A stretch of 64,000 nt of DNA, from positions 186,001 through 250,000 of the forward strand of contig BPGL01000003.1 of NCBI GenBank assembly GCA_026003015.1, given 5' to 3'. The DNA is from Actinomycetota bacterium. GTDB taxonomy: Bacteria > Actinomycetota > UBA4738 > HRBIN12. The notes under the pieces are model-generated. The model was not told where the DNA came from and ran no database searches. It worked only from the letters and a program-made list of their open reading frames with translations. The position numbers and the translations under genes are program-made. Each line of letters begins with the position of its first letter. Position 1 is the stretch's first letter. Below are positions 37,543 to 47,424 of this stretch, one piece after another.

Positions 37543-38965
37543 GTGTCGCGCGTGCTGCCCCGAGCGGCGCACCGATCGTGGTGGTTCGAGGAGGCGCTGC
37601 GCGACCCCGCGGTGGGCTTCGAGCCCAGACCGCCGCTGCGCGGATCGACGCGCGCCGATGTGGTCGTGCTCGGCGGTGGGTACACGGGCCTGTGGACCGC
37701 GTGGCACCTGCTGGGACGGGCGCCGGGGATCGACGTGGTCGTGCTCGAGCAGGACGTGTGCGGTGGGGGGTCCCAGCGGGCGCAACGGCGGGTTCCTCGG
37801 CGGGCTCTGGGAGGACCTGCCGGCGCTCGTGCGGGCGGTCGGTGAGGCCGGGGCGCTGCGCGTCGCCGAGGCCTGCGATCGCTCGATCGACGCGATCGAG
37901 TCGTGGTGCCGCGACGAGGGCGTCGACGCGTGGCTCACGCGCCGCGGGCACCTGCTCGTGGAGAGCTCGCCCGCCCAACGCGGAGCGTGGCGACCGCTCG
38001 CCGAGCTCGCGGCACGCCTGGGCGCGGGCGACCGGTTCGTCCCGCTCTCCAGCAGCCAGGTGCGGGCCCGGTGCGCCTCGCCGGTGCTCGGGGCCGGCGT
38101 CCTGCAGCCGTCGGGGGCGACCCTACAGCCGGCGCGCCTCGCGCTGGGGCTCCGGCGGGCGCTGCTGGAACGGGGGGTCCGCATCCACGAGGGCACCCGG
38201 GTCGTGCGCTTCACGACCACCGCCCCGGTCGTCGTGGAGACCGAGGCGGGACGGGTGGAGGCGCGCGACGCGGTGCTCGCGCTCGGCGCGTGGTGCGCCG
38301 GCCTGCCCCGCTTCCGGCGCGTCGTCATCCCGCGCGGCTCCTACATCGTGATCACCGAGCCCGCCCCCGACCGCCTGGCGGAGCTCGGGTGGACCGGGGG
38401 CGAGGGCATCGCCGACCTGCGCGCGAGCCTGCGCTACGTGCGCACGACCCCGGACGGCCGGATCGCCTTCGGCCAGGCCGGGTCGGCCGCGGGTCTGGGC
38501 ACCGGGCTCGGCCCACGCCTGCGGTACGACCCCGACTCGATCGCACGGCTCGTCCGCGACCTGCCGCGCCTGTTCCCCCCGTTCGCGGGCGTGCGGATCG
38601 AGGCCGCCTGGGGCGGCCCGATCGACGTGACCGGCCGTCACCTGCCGACGTTCGGCACGCTCCCGGGGGGCGCCGTGCGCTACGGCGTCGGCTACACCGG
38701 CGGCGGCGTCGGCCCCTCCCACCTCGGTGGGAGCATCCTGGCCGACCTCGTGTTGGGGATCGACGACGGCGCGGCGTCGCTGCCCCTGGTTGGGCTCGAG
38801 CCGTCGCGCTTCCCGCCCGAGCCCCTGCGCTCCGTCGGCGCCGCGCTCGTTCAGCGCGCCATCGTGCGGGCCGAGGACCGCGAGGAGGCCGGCGGGCGGC
38901 CCGACCCCCTCACCCGGTTCGCCGCTCGCCTCCCGCGCCGGCTCGGCTACGACCTCGGTCCCTGA
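37543..38965 (+). CDS. FAD-dependent amine oxidoreductase, DAO/PuuB-like (copy 2, frameshifted)
   Basis: A tandem paralogue of the preceding gene, starting at GTG 37543 (or 37552). It matches copy 1 along its length: [20 protein letters not shown], then GRNGGFLGGLWEDLP, YIVITEPAPDRL, GYTGGGVGPSHLGG and the same [11 protein letters not shown] end. A G6 run at 37765-37770 has one base too many, exactly in the [10 protein letters not shown] flavin loop. Upstream and downstream halves are therefore in different frames, and the product would be about 473 residues when corrected. The position in a conserved loop, with both halves well preserved, favours a sequence error or a very recent mutation. 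Confidence 0.83.
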
Positions 38966-38967
38966 GG

Positions 38968-40608
38968 CTAGTCGCGGGCGAGCAGGCCTCGGACCTGGTC
39001 GAGCGCCCCGTCGACGCGCTCGGCGACCCGGCCGAGGCGGGCGTCGCGCAGGATCACGCGCGCCGCGTTGCGCCCCGGGACCGCCATCACGCCTCCACCT
39101 GGATGCGTCCCCGCCCCGCACAGGTACAGGCCGCGGATCGGGGTACGGTGGTCCCCGTAGAACGGGATCGGGCGGAACGAGAAGAGCTGGTCGGGCACGA
39201 GCTCCCCGTGCATGATGTTGCCCCCGACGAGGCCGTAGCGCTCCTCGAGGTCGCGAGGGGTGAGCACCTCGGCGTGCTCCACGAGGCCAGACAGGCCCGG
39301 CGCGTAGGCCTCCAGCGCCTCGAGCACCGAGCGAGCCCAGGCCTCGCGGGTCGCGTCGGTGTTCGGGGTGTCGTACGGCAGGTACTGGGAGAAGCCGAGC
39401 ATCAGGTGCTTGCCCTCCGGGGCGAGCCCGTCTTCGTGCGCGGTCGGGAAGACGACCTCGACGTAGGGGTGCCGGCTGGGCTGCCCGTACTTCGCGTCGT
39501 CGAAGGCCCGCTCGAGGTACTCGATCGAGGGGGAGATCGCGACGAGCCCGCGGTGCAGCGGTCCCTCCTGGTCCCAGCACGGGAACGTCGGGAGCTCGCC
39601 GAGGGCGACGTTGACCTTCACGCTGCCGCTGCGGGTCCGGTACCGCTCGATGTCGCGCACGACCTCCGAGGGGAGGTGTTCCCGCCCGACGAGGGCGAGA
39701 TACGTCGTGATCGGATGGGCGTTCGACACGACCTGCCGCGCCGCGATCGTCGTTCCGTCGACGAGCTCGACCCCGGTGGCACGGCCCTGCGCGTTCACGA
39801 CCACGCGCGCGACCGGCGCCTCGGTACGGATCTCGACCCCGTGGGCGCGGGCGGCCTCCGCGAGCGCCGTCGCGACGCCACCCATCCCGCCCTTCACCCA
39901 TCCCCAGGCGCCCGAGTGACCGTCGATCTCTCCGATCCAGTGGTGCATGAGCACGTAGGCCGAGCCCGGGGTCATCGGACCACACCAGGCACCGATGATC
40001 GCCTGCGTCGCCAGGGCCCCCTTGACGCGGTCGTCGACGAACCACTCGTCCAGGAAGTCCGCCGCGCTCATCGTGAACAGGCGTACGAGCTCGTGGAGGT
40101 CGCGGCCGGCGATCCCGCGTAGGCGCGTCGCGGTGCGCAGCCATCCCCACGCGTCGGCCAGCCGGAGGTTCGGGGGCACGACCCACAGGAGCTCCCGCAC
40201 GAGCCCGGCGATCCGCTCGAAGTAGGCGTCGAAGGCGGCGTAGGCGCGCGCATCGGCCTCGTTCAGCCGGGCGATGTTGCGGACGTCGCGCTCGAGGTCG
40301 CCCCAGAGCGTGAGCGACGTGCCGTCCGGGAACGGCACGACGTAGTCGGGAGCGATGATCGAGACCTCGTAGCCGTGACGACGCAGATCGAGCTCCTTGA
40401 CGATGCGATCGGGCAGCAGCGACACGACGTAGGCCGCGCTGGAGACGCGGTAGCCGGGCCACGGCTCTTCCGTGACGGAGGCGCCGCCGAGGACCCCACG
40501 ACGCTCCAGCACGCAGACGTCGAGCCCCGCCCGCGCCAGGTAGGCGGCGCAGGCGAGGCCGTTGTGTCCCCCGCCGATGATCACGACGTCACGAACACGC
40601 TCTTCCAT
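38968..40608 (-). CDS. PYROXD2-like FAD-dependent oxidoreductase (copy 1)
   Basis: A 546-residue phytoene-desaturase-like flavoprotein of the NAD(P)/FAD oxidoreductase (PYROXD2, COG1233) group. It has the FAD motif DVVIIGGGHNGLACAAYLA near residue 7, GGMGGVATALAEAA in the middle and LYLCGAGTHPGGGVMAVPGR at the end. Reactions in this group are mostly uncharacterised. It lacks clear carotenoid-pathway neighbours, so a carotenoid role is unlikely. A second member lies at 56.3-58.0 kb. It converges with the tandem DAO pair with a 2-base gap. Confidence 0.85.
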   Translation of the reverse strand: MEERVRDVVIIGGGHNGLACAAYLARAGLDVCVLERRGVLGGASVTEEPWPGYRVSSAAYVVSLLPDRIVKELDLRRHGYEVSIIAPDYVVPFPDGTSLTLWGDLERDVRNIARLNEADARAYAAFDAYFERIAGLVRELLWVVPPNLRLADAWGWLRTATRLRGIAGRDLHELVRLFTMSAADFLDEWFVDDRVKGALATQAIIGAWCGPMTPGSAYVLMHHWIGEIDGHSGAWGWVKGGMGGVATALAEAARAHGVEIRTEAPVARVVVNAQGRATGVELVDGTTIAARQVVSNAHPITTYLALVGREHLPSEVVRDIERYRTRSGSVKVNVALGELPTFPCWDQEGPLHRGLVAISPSIEYLERAFDDAKYGQPSRHPYVEVVFPTAHEDGLAPEGKHLMLGFSQYLPYDTPNTDATREAWARSVLEALEAYAPGLSGLVEHAEVLTPRDLEERYGLVGGNIMHGELVPDQLFSFRPIPFYGDHRTPIRGLYLCGAGTHPGGGVMAVPGRNAARVILRDARLGRVAERVDGALDQVRGLLARD

Positions 40609-40616
40609 GGGGGCGG

Positions 40617-40622
40617 AGCCTA
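40617..40622 (-). promoter_or_regulatory. Candidate -10 box (TAGGCT) of the PYROXD2-like gene
   Basis: On the minus strand TAGGCT ends 8 bases before the ATG at 40608. A TTGTGG lies 18 bases further upstream as a weak -35. Confidence 0.45.
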
Positions 40623-40661
40623 GCCCGCGAACCCGGGGCTCCACAAACCGACCGAGCGTGG

Positions 40662-41561
40662 TCAGCCGCCGGCGATCAACGCGACGCCCCCCAGCGCCGC
40701 AGCGACCCCGATCGACTGCGACCGGCTCAGGCGCTCGTGCAGCACCGCGCGCGCGAGCAGCACCGTCGTGACCGGGTACAGCGATCCCAGCACCGACACG
40801 ACCGCGAGCAGCCCGGTGTTCGCGGCGAGGGCGAACAGCACGTTCGCGAGGTTGTCGGCGAGCCCCACGAGCGCCACGACCCCGAGCTCGCCGGGACTCG
40901 GCCGACGCTCGCCGCCGCGGGGTCGAAGCAGCCAGGCCACGAGGAACAGCGGCACCGAGGAGGCGCGCACCATCATGCTCGCCCACAGCGCGCTGCCGCC
41001 GGCCGCGGCGGCGTCGAGCGCCGTCATCACGAGGCCGAGTCCGAGCGCGGCCGCGGCGGCGTAGCCGAGGGCCGCGACCGACGGCCGACTCGGGGCCGTC
41101 GGTCGCGGCGCGCGCGCCACCGCCAGGTCCGGCCCCACCGCGACCGACGGCCCGTCGGTCGCTCGCGCCGCCAACACGATCCCGACGGCCGCGAGCAGGA
41201 TCCCGGCGAGCTGGACCGGCGCCGGGCGCTCACCCTGCGCCAGCCCGGCGACGACGGGTATCGCGCCCGAGAGGGCCGCCGCGGGGGCGACGATGCTCAT
41301 CGGCCCAACCGCGAGCCCCCGATACAGGCTCGCGAGGCCGATGGCGCCGGCGAGCCCGCCGAGCGCACCGATCAGCAGGAACCGCGCCGCGGGCCGGGGC
41401 TCACCGAGGAGCACGACGAGGGTCGCCGTCGTGGCCAGGCCCGCCCCCTGTCCGACGACGAGCACCGTCGCAGGGGCGAGTCGCCGGGTCATGAGGCCGC
41501 CCACGAAGTCGGCCGCCCCCCACACGAGCCCGGAGGCGAGCCCGAGCCCGAACGCGAGCAC
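40662..41561 (-). CDS. EamA/DMT-family transporter
   Basis: A 299-residue membrane protein with ten hydrophobic segments in two EamA repeats, from VLAFGLGLASGLVWGAADF to QSIGVAAALGGVALIAGG. Drug/metabolite transporters of this family usually export amino acids, metabolites or drugs. GTG 41561 is chosen because it is followed directly by the first helix, and the open frame upstream of it is Arg-rich shadow of the amidohydrolase. It starts 5 bases after the amidohydrolase stop on the same strand, so the two are probably one transcript. Confidence 0.8.
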   Translation of the reverse strand: MLAFGLGLASGLVWGAADFVGGLMTRRLAPATVLVVGQGAGLATTATLVVLLGEPRPAARFLLIGALGGLAGAIGLASLYRGLAVGPMSIVAPAAALSGAIPVVAGLAQGERPAPVQLAGILLAAVGIVLAARATDGPSVAVGPDLAVARAPRPTAPSRPSVAALGYAAAAALGLGLVMTALDAAAAGGSALWASMMVRASSVPLFLVAWLLRPRGGERRPSPGELGVVALVGLADNLANVLFALAANTGLLAVVSVLGSLYPVTTVLLARAVLHERLSRSQSIGVAAALGGVALIAGG

Positions 41562-41566
41562 GGGCC

Positions 41567-42817
41567 CTAGCGCGCGGCGCGACCCGCGTCGCGACCCTCG
41601 GCGTCGGCGGCGCGCCCGGCGACGCGCACGCCGTCCTTCCAAACCTCCCGGATGCGGTCCTTCAGATCGTCGAAGGCGAACGGGTCGCCTTCGACCACGA
41701 CGACGTCGGCGCGCTTGCCCGCCTCGAGGGAGCCGAGCTCGCGCTCCAACCCCATCAGCTCGGCCGCCGACAGCGTCGCGGCGTGCAGGGCCTGCTGCGG
41801 CGTGAAGCCGTTCGCGGCCATGTGACGAAGCTCGTTCAGGTTCCACCCGTGGGGGGCCACGGGGCAGTCGGTCCCCATCGCGACCTTCACCCCGGCCTCG
41901 GCCGCCAGACGCATCGCGTCGAACTCCGGCCTGCCAAGACCCGCGAACTTCGCGCGGATCTCCGGCGCGAGCTTCGGATCGCTCGCCAGGGTCTCGGTCG
42001 TGTCCCCCGCCGTGAGCGTCGGCACGAGCCAGGTCCCGCGCTCCACCATCATCGCGGCCGTGCGCTCATCGAGGTAGGTCCCGTGCTCGATCGAGCGGAC
42101 CCCGGCGCGGACAGCGCGCTCGATGCCGACGGTCCCGTGAGCATGGGCCATCACCCATCGACCGAGGTCGGCGGCCGTGCGCACGATCTCGTCGAGCTCG
42201 TCCTGGGTGAAGTGCGGGTGGCTGGGGTCGTCGGCCGGGGAGAAGAACCCTCCCGACGAGGCGATCTTGATCACGTCGGCGCCGGCGCGGACGACCTCGC
42301 GAACCTTCGTCCGCACCCCCTCGACCCCGTCGCACACGCCCGAAGGGAACCCCGGGTACGGCAACCAGTCGGGCGAGACGGCGCCGCTGGGGAGCCAGGG
42401 GTCGTTGTGGCCGCCGGTCTGGCTGAGCATCGTGATCGCGACCTGCACGCGCGGCCCCACGAGCACCCCGTCCTCGATCGCTCGGCGCAGGCCCGCGTCG
42501 GCCCCGCCGGCGTCGCGGACCGTGGTGATCCCCAGGGCGAGCGTGATCCGCAGGTTCTCGGGGATCAGGAAGAACCCGTAGGAGAACGGGCGGTGCGCGA
42601 CGCTCAGCTCGTCGTCGTCGTAGCGCGCCGCGAGGTGGACGTGGCAGTCGAACAGCCCGGGCAGGAGCGTCGTGCCGCTGCAGTCGACCACCTCGTCGCC
42701 GTCGAGGCCGGGGGCGACCTCGACGATCCTGCCGTCTTCCACGACGACGTCGGCCGGCGCAGGGTCGGCGCCCGTGCCGTCGAAGACCGAGCCACCGGCG
42801 AACAGGATCCGTGTCAT
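41567..42817 (-). CDS. Amidohydrolase, imidazolonepropionase/prolidase-like
   Basis: A 416-residue metal-dependent amidohydrolase. Metal-site residues are visible: FDCHVHLAA (near 58), DVIKIASSGG (lysine), WVMAHAHG, SIEHGTYLD and the final VAMGTDCPVAP aspartate. This pattern is that of the cytoplasmic Xaa-Pro dipeptidase/arginine-carboxypeptidase-like subgroup, which cleaves N-acyl or dipeptide bonds. Upstream of the barrel, the beta-sandwich composite domain starts with ILFAGGSVFDGTG. Next to another amidohydrolase on the same strand (12-base gap). Confidence 0.82.
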   Translation of the reverse strand: MTRILFAGGSVFDGTGADPAPADVVVEDGRIVEVAPGLDGDEVVDCSGTTLLPGLFDCHVHLAARYDDDELSVAHRPFSYGFFLIPENLRITLALGITTVRDAGGADAGLRRAIEDGVLVGPRVQVAITMLSQTGGHNDPWLPSGAVSPDWLPYPGFPSGVCDGVEGVRTKVREVVRAGADVIKIASSGGFFSPADDPSHPHFTQDELDEIVRTAADLGRWVMAHAHGTVGIERAVRAGVRSIEHGTYLDERTAAMMVERGTWLVPTLTAGDTTETLASDPKLAPEIRAKFAGLGRPEFDAMRLAAEAGVKVAMGTDCPVAPHGWNLNELRHMAANGFTPQQALHAATLSAAELMGLERELGSLEAGKRADVVVVEGDPFAFDDLKDRIREVWKDGVRVAGRAADAEGRDAGRAAR

Positions 42818-42826
42818 GACGGCCGG

Positions 42827-42832
42827 AGCCTA
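42827..42832 (-). promoter_or_regulatory. Candidate -10 box (TAGGCT) of the amidohydrolase-EamA pair
   Basis: On the minus strand TAGGCT ends 9 bases before the ATG and overlaps the stop of the upstream amidohydrolase gene. Confidence 0.4.
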
Positions 42833-44494
42833 CAGCCCCGAGTCCTCGGCCTCGTAGACCACCCGCCCTCCGACGAGGGTGAGCAGCACCCGAGCCCGCG
42901 CAGGCGAGTCGAGCTCGAACAGGTCGTCGGACAGGACGACGAGGTCGGCCAGCTTGCCCACCTCGATCGATCCGGTGCGGTCGTCGAGGTGGTTCACGTA
43001 GGCCGAGCCCATCGTGTAGGCGCGGATCGCCTGGGGCAGCGTGATCCGCTCCGACGGCAGGAACGGCTCCTCGCTCGCGACGCCGTACACGTAGCCGGGG
43101 GGCGGCGTGCGGTGGACGCCGACGTGGATCGCCTGGAGCGGGTCGGGCGTGGAGACCGGCCAGTCGCTGCCGGCGGCCAGGCAGGCTCCGGCCGCCAGGA
43201 GCGAGCCGAAGGGGTACTGCCAGCCCGCGCGCTCGGGGCCGATGAACGGGATCGTGAGGTCGTCCATCTGGTGGTCGTGCGCCGCCCAGAGCATCTGCGC
43301 GTTCCCCGTGACCCCGAGCACGCGGAACCTGGGCACGTCCTCGGGCCGTACGAGCTGGATATGGGCCAGGTGGTGCCGGTGGTCGGTCCAGCCGTTCGCG
43401 CGTCGGGCGGCCTCGATCGCGTCGAGCGCGTCGCGACAGGCGCGGTCGCCGATCACGTGGATGTGGACCTGGAACCCCTCGGCGTCGAGCCGGACGACGA
43501 CCTCTTGGAGCGTTCGCGGGTCGAAGTACTCGATCCCCGTCTCCCCGGTCGGCCGACCGTCGGGGCCCAGGTAGGCCTCGCCGACCGCCGCGGTCCGGTT
43601 CTCGCAGACCCCGTCGAGCATGATCTTGACCGTCCCCGCGCGATAGCCCTCGACCGTGGTCGCCTCGCGGTAGCCGACGAGCTCCTCGACCTGCTCGACC
43701 CCACGGCCGCGCTCGAGCCACAGCGCCCCGACGACCCGCCCCGTGAGCTTCCCCGCCCGAGCGAGGGCCGGGTAGATCTCGCGGCAGTTGGGGATCGTCG
43801 GGTAGTCCCCCACGATCGCCTCCTGCCACGCCGTGATGCCCAGGGAGTGCAGGTAGTCCTGGGCCAGCAACAGCGCCTGCGCCCGCTCTTCCTCGGAGGG
43901 GTCGGGGACCAGGCGCCGGACGAGCATCATCGCCCCCTCGTGCAGGGTGCCCTGGGGCGTCCCGTCCGCCTCACGCTCGATGCGTCCGTCGACCGGGTCC
44001 GCGGTCGTCGGCCCCACGCCGGCCAGATCGAGGGCCCGCGTGTTCACCCAGGCCGCGTGGTTGTCGCGGTTCGACAGGAACGCCGGCCGGTCCGGCACGA
44101 CCCGGTCGAGGATCGTGCGGCTCGGGGTCCCACCGGGGAACACGTCCATCGCCCATCCGCCCCCGAGGATCCACCCCGCGTCGGGGTTCGCCTCCGCCCA
44201 GTCCCGGATCAACCGCTCGTAGTCCTCGAGCGCGTGCACGCCCGACAGGTCGATCCGCAGGCGGTCCATCCCGCCGCCCTGGGCGTGGACGTGCGCGTCC
44301 TGGAACCCGGGCAGGAGCATCCGACCGGCCAGATCGATCACCTGCGTCCGGGGGCCGACGTGGCCCCGGACGTCGTCGTCGGTTCCCACCGCCACGATCC
44401 GATCGCCGCGGACCGCGACCGCGCGCGCCCAAGAACCGGCGGCGTCGACCGTGTAGACGGCACCGTTGACGAAGACGAGATCGGCATCGCTCAT
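42830..44494 (-). CDS. YtcJ-like amidohydrolase
   Basis: A 554-residue amidohydrolase of the YtcJ/exoenzyme-regulatory type (PF07969). It has PGFQDAHVHAQGGG near residue 65, the family-typical WILGGGWAMDVFPGG, SNRDNHAAWVNTRAL, the mid HIHVIGDRA and LAAGSDWPVSTPDPL. Known relatives hydrolyse N-substituted formamides or other amides, but most are uncharacterised. It has no signal peptide. It lies downstream of the ABC transporter genes on the same strand with a 42-base gap and may be part of that unit. Confidence 0.84.
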   Translation of the reverse strand: MSDADLVFVNGAVYTVDAAGSWARAVAVRGDRIVAVGTDDDVRGHVGPRTQVIDLAGRMLLPGFQDAHVHAQGGGMDRLRIDLSGVHALEDYERLIRDWAEANPDAGWILGGGWAMDVFPGGTPSRTILDRVVPDRPAFLSNRDNHAAWVNTRALDLAGVGPTTADPVDGRIEREADGTPQGTLHEGAMMLVRRLVPDPSEEERAQALLLAQDYLHSLGITAWQEAIVGDYPTIPNCREIYPALARAGKLTGRVVGALWLERGRGVEQVEELVGYREATTVEGYRAGTVKIMLDGVCENRTAAVGEAYLGPDGRPTGETGIEYFDPRTLQEVVVRLDAEGFQVHIHVIGDRACRDALDAIEAARRANGWTDHRHHLAHIQLVRPEDVPRFRVLGVTGNAQMLWAAHDHQMDDLTIPFIGPERAGWQYPFGSLLAAGACLAAGSDWPVSTPDPLQAIHVGVHRTPPPGYVYGVASEEPFLPSERITLPQAIRAYTMGSAYVNHLDDRTGSIEVGKLADLVVLSDDLFELDSPARARVLLTLVGGRVVYEAEDSGL

Positions 44495-44536
44495 CGCAGC
44501 GCTCCCAGCGGCTCGGCGGTCCGGTTCCCCTGATCC

Positions 44537-45631
44537 CTAGTCGCGCACGATCGCCGCGTCGTCGCGATCCCAGCTCAGCACGACGCGGTCGCCCTCGAGG
44601 ATCGAGGCCGCCCGCTCGTCGGAGAGCCGGTGGGCGATCAGGCGGCGGCCGCCCGCGAGCTCGACGTGGAACTGCGTGAGGGTCCCCAGGTAGACGACCT
44701 GCCCCACCGTCCCCGACACGCGCGAGTCTCCGACGACCGGCTCGTCGGGCGTGTGGACCCGGATCCGCTCCGGGCGGACCGTGACGATGGCCGCCCCGCC
44801 GATCCTCCCGTCGGGCGCCGGGGCCACGATCCGGTCGCCGTCGCCCAGACGCATCACGGCCTCCCCCGCCCGGACCTCGTCGGCCCGGAACTCGATGGCG
44901 TTCAGCACGCCGACGAAGTCGGCGACGAACGGGGTCGCGGGGCGCTCGTACACCTCCCGAGGGGTGCCGAGCTGCTCGATCACGCCGCGATTCATCACCG
45001 CGATCCGGTCCGACATCGACAGCGCCTCCTCCTGATCGTGCGTGACGTAGACGAAGGTCGTGCGAAGCTCGTGCTGGATCCGCTTGAGCTCGAGCTGCAT
45101 CTGCTTGCGGAGCTTCACGTCCAGGGCCCCGAGCGGCTCGTCGAGCAGCAGGGCCGCGGGGCGGTTCACGAGCGCGCGAGCGAGCGCCACCCGCTGCTGC
45201 TGACCCCCGGACAGCTGGCCCGGACGCCGCTTCTCGAAGCCCTCGAGCCGGACGACCTCGAGCATCTCGGCGACGCGGCGTCGCCGCTCCTCCTTCGGGA
45301 CCTTGCGGAGCTTGAGGCCGTAGGCCACGTTGTCCTCGACGTTCATGTGCGGGAACAGCGCGTAGTGCTGGAAGCACATGTTGACCTCGCGTCGGTTCGG
45401 GGGAACGCCGACCACGTCGTGGCCGCGGAGCAGGATCCGGCCGGCGTCTGGCTCCTCGAAGCCGGCGATCATCCGCATCGTCGTTGTCTTCCCGCACCCG
45501 GAGGGGCCGAGGAGCGTGAGGAACTCGCCCTCGGCCACGTCGAGGGTAACGCCGTCGACCGCACGGACGTCGCCGAAGCGCTTGTGGACGTCGACCAGGC
45601 TGATCGCGGCGTCGGGGTTCGGGACGCTCAC
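44537..45631 (-). CDS. PotA-like ABC transporter ATP-binding protein
   Basis: A 364-residue ATPase that powers import of a polyamine-like substrate. Walker A is LLGPSGCGKTTTMRMI (about 42-57), the signature is QLSGGQQQRVALARAL, Walker B is ALLLDEPLGALD, and the H-loop is VYVTHDQEEALSMSDR. A C-terminal TOBE-like domain (about 280-355) follows, as in PotA. The start GTG overlaps the stop of the permease gene. Family knowledge puts it on spermidine/putrescine-type importers; related systems move other organic cations or phosphonates. Confidence 0.9.
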   Translation of the reverse strand: MSVPNPDAAISLVDVHKRFGDVRAVDGVTLDVAEGEFLTLLGPSGCGKTTTMRMIAGFEEPDAGRILLRGHDVVGVPPNRREVNMCFQHYALFPHMNVEDNVAYGLKLRKVPKEERRRRVAEMLEVVRLEGFEKRRPGQLSGGQQQRVALARALVNRPAALLLDEPLGALDVKLRKQMQLELKRIQHELRTTFVYVTHDQEEALSMSDRIAVMNRGVIEQLGTPREVYERPATPFVADFVGVLNAIEFRADEVRAGEAVMRLGDGDRIVAPAPDGRIGGAAIVTVRPERIRVHTPDEPVVGDSRVSGTVGQVVYLGTLTQFHVELAGGRRLIAHRLSDERAASILEGDRVVLSWDRDDAAIVRD

Positions 45632-46512
45632 GCGGCCCCCTTCGTGCCGCCCGTCAGGGTCGCGACCTCGCCGGCGGCCACGCCGAGCTCGGCCTCTAGA
45701 CGACGGTCGGCGATCCGGATCCCGACCTCCGAGGCCACGACGATCGCCCCGGAGACGCCCATCACCACGACGGCGACGGCGATCACCTGGGGCAGGCTCT
45801 GCGGCAGGCGCAGCTGGGAGAACAGGTACAGCGGGAAGGTCGTGTCCTCCCCCGCGACGAACGACGCGATGACGATCTCGTCGAAGGAGATCACGACCGA
45901 GATCAGGAACGCCGCCACGACCGCCGGTGCGATCAACGGGAACGTGACCGTTCGGAACGACGTGAACGCGTCGGCCCCGAGGTCGCGGGCCGCCTCCTCG
46001 TAGGAAGGCGGGATCCGTTCGAGACGGGGAACGATCGTGAGGATCGCGAACGGCAACGCGACGACCGTGTGTCCGACGACGACCGTGTACCGCGAGACCG
46101 TCACGAGCCCGCCGGTCGAGGCCTCGAGGTTCTTGAACAGGATCAGCAGGGCGACCCCGAACACGATCAGCGGGATCACGAGCGGGGCCAGCAGGAGCCC
46201 GGTCACGAGCCCCTTGCCCGCGAACCGTCGGCGCACGAGCAGGATCGCGGCGGGGATCGCGAGCAGCGTCGTCGCGAGCCCCGTGAGCAGCGCTACGTAG
46301 GCGCTCGTGCGCAGGGCCCCGAGCAACGTGGGGTTCTCCACGAACGCCCGGTACCAGCGAAGCGTGAACCCCTCCCAGGGGAACGACACCGTCGAGCGAT
46401 CGTTGAACGAGAAGACGATCAGCACGACGATCGGGGCGTACAGGAAGACCACGAAGACCCAGAAGCCGACCCACAGCGCCCGCCTGCCGCCGGGGGAGAT
46501 CGCGGGGCTCAC
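45628..46512 (-). CDS. PotC-like ABC transporter permease
   Basis: A 294-residue inner-membrane permease with about six helices. The EAA loop is EEAARDLGADAFTSFRTVTF (about 190-210). The N-terminus (YAPIVVLIVFSFND) is typical of PotC/YdcV. GTG 46512 overlaps the PotB-like stop (GTGA). It forms the heterodimeric channel with the product of the next gene upstream. Confidence 0.9.
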   Translation of the reverse strand: MSPAISPGGRRALWVGFWVFVVFLYAPIVVLIVFSFNDRSTVSFPWEGFTLRWYRAFVENPTLLGALRTSAYVALLTGLATTLLAIPAAILLVRRRFAGKGLVTGLLLAPLVIPLIVFGVALLILFKNLEASTGGLVTVSRYTVVVGHTVVALPFAILTIVPRLERIPPSYEEAARDLGADAFTSFRTVTFPLIAPAVVAAFLISVVISFDEIVIASFVAGEDTTFPLYLFSQLRLPQSLPQVIAVAVVVMGVSGAIVVASEVGIRIADRRLEAELGVAAGEVATLTGGTKGAA

Positions 46513-47414
46513 TCGGCCACCGCCCGCACGTTCAGGTACCGACCGAACAGGACGAGCAGCACCGTCACCGTCCCGACGAGGAACATCGCCATCGCCGCGC
46601 CGAACTGCCAGTCGAAGCCCTGCAGGATCGCCCCCTGGATGGCGTTGCCGAAGAAGAACCCGTTGGGACCGCCGACGAGCAACGGCGTCACGTACTCCCC
46701 GATCGTCGGGATGAAGACGAACACGAACGCCGCGACCACGCCGGGCACCGACAGCGGGAGGGTCACGCGCAGGAACGTCGTCCAGCGGGTCGCCCCGAGG
46801 TCGTGCGAGGCCTCGAGGAGGTCGCGGTCCATCCCGTCGAGGGTCACGAAGATCGGCAGCGCCACGAACGGCACCCACACGTAGGCGAGCACGACGTAGA
46901 CGGCGAACGGGCTGTAGAAGAGCCACGAGATCTGCCCTTCGGGTCCGAGCACGCCGACGTCGCGGAGCAGCGTGATGATCAGCCCCTCATCGCCGAGGAT
47001 CACGCGCCACGCGAGCACCCGCAGCAGGTAGCTCGTGAGGAAGGGGGCGAGGATCACGAGCAGCAGCGTGTACTTGCGCCGCCCGGCGACGAGCGCCAAG
47101 GCGTAGGCGATCGGGTAGGCGAGCAGCACCGACACGGCCGATACCACGACCGACAGCCGAACCGACTTCCAGAACAGCCCGACGTGGGTCTCGCTCGCGA
47201 AGAAGTCCCGCCACGGCTGCAGCGATAGGTACAGGTCGTGCGGCAGGAGGGTGAGGAGCCCGACGCTGTAGGCGGCGACCATCAGCACGGGCACGAGGAA
47301 GAACAGCGCCAGGAACCCGGTCGGGGCCGCGAGCAGCCCGAGCAGCCCGCGCCGTCGTCGGGCCCGTGGCGCGACCGGCGGCGCCGAGAGCTCGACCCTG
47401 GCCGTCGTCGTCAC
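46509..47414 (-). CDS. PotB-like ABC transporter permease
   Basis: A 301-residue permease with six helices. The EAA loop LEASHDLGATRWTTFLRVTL is near residues 205-224, and PTIGEYVTPLLVGG is typical of PotB/YdcU. The start GTG lies 10 bases after the substrate-binding protein stop. It is coupled to the PotC-like gene. Confidence 0.9.
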   Translation of the reverse strand: MTTTARVELSAPPVAPRARRRRGLLGLLAAPTGFLALFFLVPVLMVAAYSVGLLTLLPHDLYLSLQPWRDFFASETHVGLFWKSVRLSVVVSAVSVLLAYPIAYALALVAGRRKYTLLLVILAPFLTSYLLRVLAWRVILGDEGLIITLLRDVGVLGPEGQISWLFYSPFAVYVVLAYVWVPFVALPIFVTLDGMDRDLLEASHDLGATRWTTFLRVTLPLSVPGVVAAFVFVFIPTIGEYVTPLLVGGPNGFFFGNAIQGAILQGFDWQFGAAMAMFLVGTVTVLLVLFGRYLNVRAVAE

Positions 47415-47424
47415 TGGCCCGCCC

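Noticed and set aside
41783..44533. A 916-codon plus-strand frame opposite the two amidohydrolases
   Set aside because: Shadow frame; amidohydrolase motifs on the minus strand explain the region.
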